Positions 14,873-20,007 of a stretch of 20,007 nucleotides of DNA are shown here, piece by piece. The position numbers were made by a program, and so were the translations under genes. The stretch lies in the NCBI GenBank assembly GCA_030042795.1, contig JASHYZ010000107.1:1-20007 (forward strand), written 5' to 3'. The notes under the pieces were generated by a model. The model had not been told where the DNA came from, did no database searches, and saw only the letters and a program-made list of their open reading frames with translations. Positions within the stretch are counted from its first letter, which is position 1. Each line of letters opens with the position of its first letter. Source of the DNA: Terriglobia bacterium (GTDB lineage Bacteria; Acidobacteriota; Terriglobia; UBA7540).

Positions 14873-16423
14873 ATGCGTTCAATCACATTTGACTCAATCC
14901 GTAACCGTGCCGCGGCCGGCACGGCCGCAGCGCTTATCTTTGTATTTGCTTCTTGTTTTGCCATAGCGCAAGAAGAAAAGCCCGCCACTCCGCCTGCCCC
15001 TGCAACTGCGCCGGCGGCTGAGGCTAATAAGGCAGCCGAAAAGCCGGCTCCCTTGCCGGCGGATAAACATGTGTCGCAGAGTATGGAGCTTGACGGCAAG
15101 ACTCTGCATTACACAGTCACCGTGGGCACGCTGCCGGTGAATGACCAGAACAACAAAAAGATTGGGGAGGTCGTCTTCACCGCGTACGTCATGGAGGGCC
15201 AGGACCGGCCTGTCACTTTCGCCTTGAATGGGGGTCCCGGCGCGGCTTCGGTCTATTTGAATTTCGGCGCCATCGGCCCAAAGCATCTTGAGTTCGGTAT
15301 CGAAGGAGATAGCCCATCCGACCCTACGAAGCTCACCGACAATCCGGGCACGTGGCTCGATTTCACTGACCTGGTATTCATCGACCCTATCGGCACCGGC
15401 TACAGCCGGTCACTGGTCGCGGCGGACGAGACCAAGAAGCAGTTTTACAGCACGGACGCCGACATTCATTACCTCTCGCGCATCATTTATGACTGGCTCG
15501 TGGCGAACGGCCGCATGGGCTCGCGGAAATATCTGGTGGGCGAGAGCTACGGCGGCTATCGCGGCCCGCGCATCACTCATTACCTGCAAACGCAGCTTGG
15601 TGTGGCGATGAACGGATTGGTGCTGGTGTCACCGTACTTGAATCCTAGCCTTGACGACGATAGCGATGTCTCTCCGCTTCCCTGGATGCTGACGCTGCCG
15701 TCGATTACAGCCGCGCATCTCGAGCGCGAGCACAAGCTGACCCCGGAAGCCATGGCCGGGGTTATCGCCTACACGCGCGGCGAGTATGCTTCTGACCTGC
15801 TCAAGGGCCGCTCTGACCCCGAGGCGACACCACGAATCGTCAAACGGGTCACCGAGATGACGGGCTTGGAAGAGGAGTTTGTGCGGCGGTCCGGTGGACG
15901 GTTGGAGACGGGCGCCTATCTGCGCGAGGTCTTTCGCGAAAACGGCAAGATCGGCAGTGTTTACGATTCGAACGTAACCGCGTATGACCCATTTCCGTTT
16001 GCTCCCGAGCAGCGCACCAGCGATCCCTTATTAGAGAGCATCATCGCGCCCACCACGACGGCGATGGTGGACTTTGTCACCCGCGTGGTCGGCTGGAAGA
16101 CAGAGGCTCGTTACAACGCGCTTAGCTTCGAAGTAGGTTCTCAGTGGGACTTCGACAGCCGCGCCCTGCGAAGAGGCGCCGTGCCCGATCTCAGGGAGGC
16201 GGTGGCGGCTGACCCCAAACTCCGCGTGATTATTGCCCACGGCTGGAACGACCTCTCCTGTCCCTTCATGGGCTCGCTGCTGACGGTGGACCAGATGCCG
16301 GTAATGGGTGATCCTACACGCGTCGTGGTGCGCGAGTATCCAGGCGGCCACATGTTCTATAGCCGCCCCGGCAGCCAGGCCGAATTGCGTCAGGACGTAC
16401 AGGAGATGGTTGCCAAACACTGA
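14873..16423 (+). CDS. Secreted S10 family serine carboxypeptidase
   Basis: This 516-residue protein belongs to peptidase family S10, alpha/beta-hydrolase enzymes that remove C-terminal residues at acidic pH. A signal peptide covers about 1-32 (F-A-I-A before Gln), followed by a Pro/Ala/Glu-rich linker to about 63. The catalytic set is complete: oxyanion motif NGGPG at 119-123, nucleophile S225 in GESYGGY, D460 in HGWNDLSCPF and H493 in GGHMFY. The region between S225 and D460 carries the cap or insertion typical of bacterial members. The ATG at 14873 gives an immediate signal peptide; there is no ribosome site but an extended -10 box sits 6 bases upstream. It follows the M28 peptidase gene and ends convergent to the restriction-modification gene. 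S10 carboxypeptidases of this type are frequent in Acidobacteriota. Confidence 0.93.
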   Translation: MRSITFDSIRNRAAAGTAAALIFVFASCFAIAQEEKPATPPAPATAPAAEANKAAEKPAPLPADKHVSQSMELDGKTLHYTVTVGTLPVNDQNNKKIGEVVFTAYVMEGQDRPVTFALNGGPGAASVYLNFGAIGPKHLEFGIEGDSPSDPTKLTDNPGTWLDFTDLVFIDPIGTGYSRSLVAADETKKQFYSTDADIHYLSRIIYDWLVANGRMGSRKYLVGESYGGYRGPRITHYLQTQLGVAMNGLVLVSPYLNPSLDDDSDVSPLPWMLTLPSITAAHLEREHKLTPEAMAGVIAYTRGEYASDLLKGRSDPEATPRIVKRVTEMTGLEEEFVRRSGGRLETGAYLREVFRENGKIGSVYDSNVTAYDPFPFAPEQRTSDPLLESIIAPTTTAMVDFVTRVVGWKTEARYNALSFEVGSQWDFDSRALRRGAVPDLREAVAADPKLRVIIAHGWNDLSCPFMGSLLTVDQMPVMGDPTRVVVREYPGGHMFYSRPGSQAELRQDVQEMVAKH

Positions 16424-16636
16424 GTGAAGGATGCTGGCTGGGCACGCTGGCGAAGGGCCGCCGTTTCATCTCATCCTGCAGCCCGCAAATCCGAGATCCT
16501 CGCCCGTGTGTCACCAAGCCAGCCGCCATTCGAACGGCGAGCTAAACGTACGCTTGGTAGCGGCGCGCGATACAACGTTACAGGCCGCTGAGAGACAAAG
16601 CGACGTAGCGAGGACCTCGCGGCTTAGAAGTCTGCG
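16424..16636. other. Convergent spacer with inverted repeats, no gene seen
   Basis: These 213 bases separate two converging genes. I see no convincing gene or RNA. A 13-base palindrome (GCGAGG, A, CCTCGC) lies at 16608-16620, inside a wider GCCGC/GCGGC pair from about 16583 to 16624. It lies just past the stop of the restriction-modification gene when read on the minus strand, so it may help end transcription, though it lacks a U-run. Confidence 0.4.
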
Positions 16637-19600
16637 TTATGACTTAGGAAGAAGCATCTGCGTGTTTGCGGCATCCTGCTTGATTTGCGCGACAAGTTCG
16701 TGTCCGTTCAGTAGCTCTGCCACCAACGTGTCAAGTTGATCGAGCTCCGCCTGAAGTACCCTCCGCGCCGCTTGGCGTGCTTGCGCTGCCCTTCCCCCGA
16801 TCTTCGATCTCCACTTCAGGATCTTCACGCGCCCCTCACGTGCCACTTCGGCGATTTGCCGGTGGAGACGCCTTTTGGGATCGAATAGAGGAATAGGGCA
16901 CACTTCAAAGGGCCGACGATGGATGTCGCGCTCCCCCTGAAGACCCTGAGACTGGTATGGCTTTATCGCGTCGTTGACGATTGCGCTGTTGAGAACTCCA
17001 ACCAGGTAGAGCGCATGTTCTTCGGAGTCCGCGTAATACCGATACGTGACGTGGTCCGCCACAAAGCCTTGAAGCTTCAACTCACCGATCTGCCGGTGCT
17101 CCTGTGGGGTGATATAGATAGCCACCAAATTCGTACCTGACTTGTTGTAGAGCACGACGAACTTTGCCTGAGGATTTTGGCCTGTAATTTTCTGGTCGTA
17201 ATTTAAATACTCGTTGAGGCTCGGCTGATCCTTCTTCTTTTTTTCGTTCCAGATGTTCCCTGCATTGTCCACCCAGTCGGATGCACCCACCGCGCCCTCG
17301 GCCAGAATTTCTTCATGGCAAAGCATGACAAATCGCCCCTCTCTAGCCGCGACTGGAAGCACGAGGAGCCGGAGCTGTCGAACGGCGAAGGGTAGCAGAT
17401 CCTCGGCTAATGCCGTTCCAAAGAGAAACTCCTCCTCGACCCGCCCCTCCACTTCTACTTTCCAGGGCTCCTTGGCGCCCGCACTCGCCGCCCTTGACGT
17501 GCGCAAGAAAGGGATTCTCACAACCAGCGGGCGATCTGACGGGGGTTCGACAAACCACAAAGCACGTGGAACCAGCGTGGCGCCTTGAAAGACTTGCGGG
17601 AAATAGGGCGAGCGTACCTCCGGCAGCAAAAGGAACGACCAGGAAGCCTTCTGGGATTTCAACAATCTCCTCGCGTGTTCCCACGACAAATTCCGCTGGC
17701 CGCGAGGCAACTCACCGCTCCAGCAAGTGACCGGGATGCCCTCCGCGCGGACGCGCGGTTTGCGGATCAGCACGCAAGTGGGAACCTTGAAGAGACCTTT
17801 TACGTCGCCGAAGTCATTGATCGTTGTGAAGCCCTGTTTCTGAAAAGTCAAATGCTGCTTAGCCGGAAGAATAACAGATCGCGGCATTACAAACCCCATC
17901 GTTCCGCCATCACGCAAGAACTCGTGCACGCAATGGGCAAAGAAAACACTGGAGGTGTCGAGTTGGGTGAAGAGCTTCCGATCCGTTCTCTCCAGCAGGT
18001 TGTAGCTGAAGGCCAGCTCTTTGATCCTGGCCTTGTAGGCTGGGTCTTGAACGTCGCGCAGAGAGAGCCAGGGCGGATTGGCAACAATCACGTCTGACTT
18101 CTGGCGGCGCAGGTAGGCGGGCCGGTAGGCGTTCTTCAGGATGAAAGCCCATACCGTGTCGCGGTTCGCTTGAATCAAGCGAACCATGAGTGCGAAGTTT
18201 TCACGCCACAGAAAGACTTCATGTGGCGAATAGCCAGCGAGCAGCTTGGCGAACCCTTGCCCGGCACGATCTTCCGCCTCTTTCGACACCGCGCCGCGCC
18301 GGGCCAATAGGGTCATCTTATCGATCAAGCTGTCCAGGTCGCGTCCCTGGTCAAGACTTTCCAACGGGACATAAAAGTGTTCAGTGTCGCCGACCTTCAC
18401 GGCTAAAGCCCTCTTCTGAGTGTCCTCGCCGGTCATCAATGTGTCGGCAAGATAGACTCGCAGAAACACCTCCTCTGAGTACTTCGGAAGCTCGGCTGAT
18501 AGCGCAAGAAGGATGTTGGCCTTGGCCATTAAAGCCGCTACCGGATGAACATCGATGCCCGTTATAGATTCAAGCGCGGTTTTCACCAGGGTGTTTCCCT
18601 TCAGGCCTGCGGCGCGGAGGCGGCGGACAGCGCAGAAGAGGAAAGTCCCGGAGCCGCAGGCAGGGTCCAGCAGAGTGCCGCGCCGGTAGTCGATCTCGTC
18701 TAGCGTAAGCTCGGCCAGCCAATCCGGAGTGTAAAATTCACCGAGCTGTTGCCGGTCGCCCGATTCCACCATTTCCTGGTAGAGCACCTTGAGCAAGTCC
18801 TCATCCACCTGGGACCAGTCAAATTCGCTTAGGCGGCGAAAGAGATTGGCGAAAAACTCAAAGAACGCGGGCTCGGCATCGGTCGCGAGTCCCCATGAGA
18901 AGAAGTCTGCCTCGGCGAGGTTTCGAATGCCTTCATTGCGAAAGAACTCACCATCGATGAGTCCGCGGTAAAGTGCGGCGCCATGTTGCCGTTCCCGAAA
19001 AACAGCCAGGGTCACGATGGCCCTTGAGACCATCGTCAAATACGTGTGTCTCAGGAACAAATCCTCGTCATCGGGAGGCGCGCCATACACTTTCGCCAAA
19101 AGGGCGTTCCATTCCCGGAACTTAACCTGCACACTGGAAAGCTCCTTCACCGAGCGATAGGCCGAGCTGAGCGCTTGCCGGCTTCGGTTGAAAACAACGC
19201 TGCCTGGGCCGAAGCGGACCACGACCTCGCCTGAGAGTGGCCGAATCTTGCGGCCGGCCGCCAACAGTTCATCAAGCTGGTTATAGGCGGCGACTGGCAT
19301 CTCAGATTCGAGCCTAAAGGAACGGACTGTTTGCGGCTTCGCCGTCTCCAAATCGAAATCAAAGACTTCAAAATCGAGGCCGTCGGTCACGGCCGCGATG
19401 TAATCGCCGGGGTTCTTCTGTGATTGGAAGTACTTCGTGAGCTCGCTGACGGCATCCTGACGTTCGCGCTCCAGGTCGGTCTTGAACTCGAAGATCACGA
19501 ACCTGTAGAAAGCGTCAATTCGTCCCCGCGCCGACGCGGCCTTCACCTTGTGCTCTAATTCCACTTCATCAACCTGAATGTTGAAGGCCTTTCGAAGAAA

Positions 19601-19729
19601 ATCCATGAAGAGCGCACGGCGCTGATCGTGATGCTTTTTGCGGTTAACGGCGTCTTTGGCGTGCTCACAATAGTCTTGCAGGTATTCTGCGAAGCGGTCC
19701 GGGATGGGAATGACGGACTGTCTCAACAT
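16637..19729 (-). CDS. Single-chain restriction-modification enzyme (type IIG-like, nuclease plus N6-adenine methylase)
   Basis: This 1030-residue protein combines cleavage, methylation and target recognition. The N-terminal part (about 30-130) has a PD-(D/E)xK type nuclease core: D72 in GRIDAF, then E81-F-K83 in VIFEFK. A helical linker precedes the N6-adenine methylase core, with GEFYTP (330-335), SAM-binding motif I LDPACGSGTF (about 354-363) and catalytic NPPW (551-554). The part after about 650 should hold the target recognition domain, ending with VCPIPLFDP and a helical tail. The order nuclease, methylase, specificity is that of Eco57I-like type IIG enzymes. I chose the ATG at 19729; GGAGG lies 12 bases upstream, slightly far, and a TTG at 19756 would add 9 residues. 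No separate restriction, specificity or regulator gene lies in the window. It could instead belong to a larger defence cluster beyond 20007. Confidence 0.88.
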   Translation of the reverse strand: MLRQSVIPIPDRFAEYLQDYCEHAKDAVNRKKHHDQRRALFMDFLRKAFNIQVDEVELEHKVKAASARGRIDAFYRFVIFEFKTDLERERQDAVSELTKYFQSQKNPGDYIAAVTDGLDFEVFDFDLETAKPQTVRSFRLESEMPVAAYNQLDELLAAGRKIRPLSGEVVVRFGPGSVVFNRSRQALSSAYRSVKELSSVQVKFREWNALLAKVYGAPPDDEDLFLRHTYLTMVSRAIVTLAVFRERQHGAALYRGLIDGEFFRNEGIRNLAEADFFSWGLATDAEPAFFEFFANLFRRLSEFDWSQVDEDLLKVLYQEMVESGDRQQLGEFYTPDWLAELTLDEIDYRRGTLLDPACGSGTFLFCAVRRLRAAGLKGNTLVKTALESITGIDVHPVAALMAKANILLALSAELPKYSEEVFLRVYLADTLMTGEDTQKRALAVKVGDTEHFYVPLESLDQGRDLDSLIDKMTLLARRGAVSKEAEDRAGQGFAKLLAGYSPHEVFLWRENFALMVRLIQANRDTVWAFILKNAYRPAYLRRQKSDVIVANPPWLSLRDVQDPAYKARIKELAFSYNLLERTDRKLFTQLDTSSVFFAHCVHEFLRDGGTMGFVMPRSVILPAKQHLTFQKQGFTTINDFGDVKGLFKVPTCVLIRKPRVRAEGIPVTCWSGELPRGQRNLSWEHARRLLKSQKASWSFLLLPEVRSPYFPQVFQGATLVPRALWFVEPPSDRPLVVRIPFLRTSRAASAGAKEPWKVEVEGRVEEEFLFGTALAEDLLPFAVRQLRLLVLPVAAREGRFVMLCHEEILAEGAVGASDWVDNAGNIWNEKKKKDQPSLNEYLNYDQKITGQNPQAKFVVLYNKSGTNLVAIYITPQEHRQIGELKLQGFVADHVTYRYYADSEEHALYLVGVLNSAIVNDAIKPYQSQGLQGERDIHRRPFEVCPIPLFDPKRRLHRQIAEVAREGRVKILKWRSKIGGRAAQARQAARRVLQAELDQLDTLVAELLNGHELVAQIKQDAANTQMLLPKS

Positions 19730-19773
19730 GACGTAGCTTGTCCTCCGGCGCGGCAAGGCCTGACCGGCAGGTT

Positions 19774-19779
19774 ATCATA
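19774..19779 (-). promoter_or_regulatory. Candidate -10 box of the restriction-modification gene
   Basis: TATGAT (5 of 6) on the minus strand lies 44 bases before the ATG at 19729, in an A/T-rich patch (TTTATATGATAA). The predicted leader of about 38 bases contains GGAGG. No clear -35 box is visible. Confidence 0.4.
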
Positions 19780-20007
19780 TAAATCTGCGGCTGACGGTAA
19801 CCATCGTGGCTAATGTCAGGGCCACCCACGCTGACAGTCCATTCTTGGCGCTCCGGCGTCCTTCGAACCTTGACTCAACGCGCGAGAAGGGAAACCCTAA
19901 TCTGTATCGTTTCTTTACACTTTCTGCCGTCCTGAAACGAGGGACTCCCCTAAGTTATTGCTCCACAAGGTGAAAAAATATTTTTAAAGCTTCTCACCGG
20001 TACCCAC
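19780..20007. other. Spacer at the window edge with A/T-rich palindrome
   Basis: No gene is visible in these 228 bases. A perfect 12-base palindrome, AAAAATATTTTT, lies at 19974-19985, flanked by GGTGA (19969-19973) and TCACC (19994-19998) as an outer inverted repeat. The A/T-richness contrasts with the surroundings. It could belong to the promoter region of a gene beyond the window or mark an edge of acquired DNA; neither can be shown. Confidence 0.35.

Noticed and set aside
16530..16560. tRNA T-loop remnant (ATTCGAAC between CGCC and GGCG) marking an integration site
   Set aside because: No acceptor stem, anticodon arm or CCA end can be drawn around it and no integrase is in the window.

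Overview
The window looks like chromosomal DNA of a soil-type bacterium, most likely Acidobacteriota (class Terriglobia or a relative). This is inferred from moderately high G+C, several secreted or Tat-exported hydrolases and sugar isomerases, a DUF4252-like exported protein, and degenerate simple-repeat DNA in the spacers. No rRNA, tRNA, CRISPR array, insertion sequence or prophage gene is visible.

Layout. At 1-566 (+) there is the tail of an upstream gene overlapping a small exported protein. At 601-1614 (-) lies a Tat-exported TIM-barrel sugar isomerase/epimerase, divergent from a penicillin-acylase-family Ntn hydrolase at 1726-4263 (+). From 12374 down to 4295 all genes are on the minus strand: prolyl-tRNA synthetase, a bifunctional penicillin-binding protein (PBP1b type), an exported TPR protein, a membrane-anchored PpiD/SurA-like foldase, and an AhpD-like redox protein. 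From 12825 to 16423 all genes are on the plus strand: a second Tat-exported sugar isomerase, an M28 metallopeptidase and an S10 serine carboxypeptidase. At 16637-19729 (-) sits a single-chain restriction-modification enzyme.

The main discovery is at 4295-4819. Two apparent short ORFs are one 174-codon gene interrupted by a single in-frame UGA. The UGA falls exactly where the second catalytic cysteine of the AhpD/carboxymuconolactone-decarboxylase CxxC motif belongs (C-E-Y-UGA-x3-H). A hairpin of the kind expected for a bacterial SECIS element begins 12 nt after the UGA. I therefore annotate a selenoprotein (Sec at residue 81) that ordinary gene calling splits in two or labels a pseudogene. 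It implies that selA, selB, selC and selD exist elsewhere in the genome.

How the genes fit together. The PBP1b, TPR and PpiD-like genes form a cell-envelope block (peptidoglycan synthesis, periplasmic scaffold, outer-membrane/periplasmic protein folding), and the selenoprotein follows directly. The plus-strand block and the first two kilobase-scale genes encode exported enzymes for sugars, amides and peptides, consistent with a heterotrophic scavenger. Several genes (selenoprotein, PBP1b, S10 peptidase) have a -10 box so close to the start codon that leaderless transcription is likely. Two spacers carry unusual simple repeats: a 13-unit heptamer array at 10562-10652 and degenerate motifs at 12527-12752.
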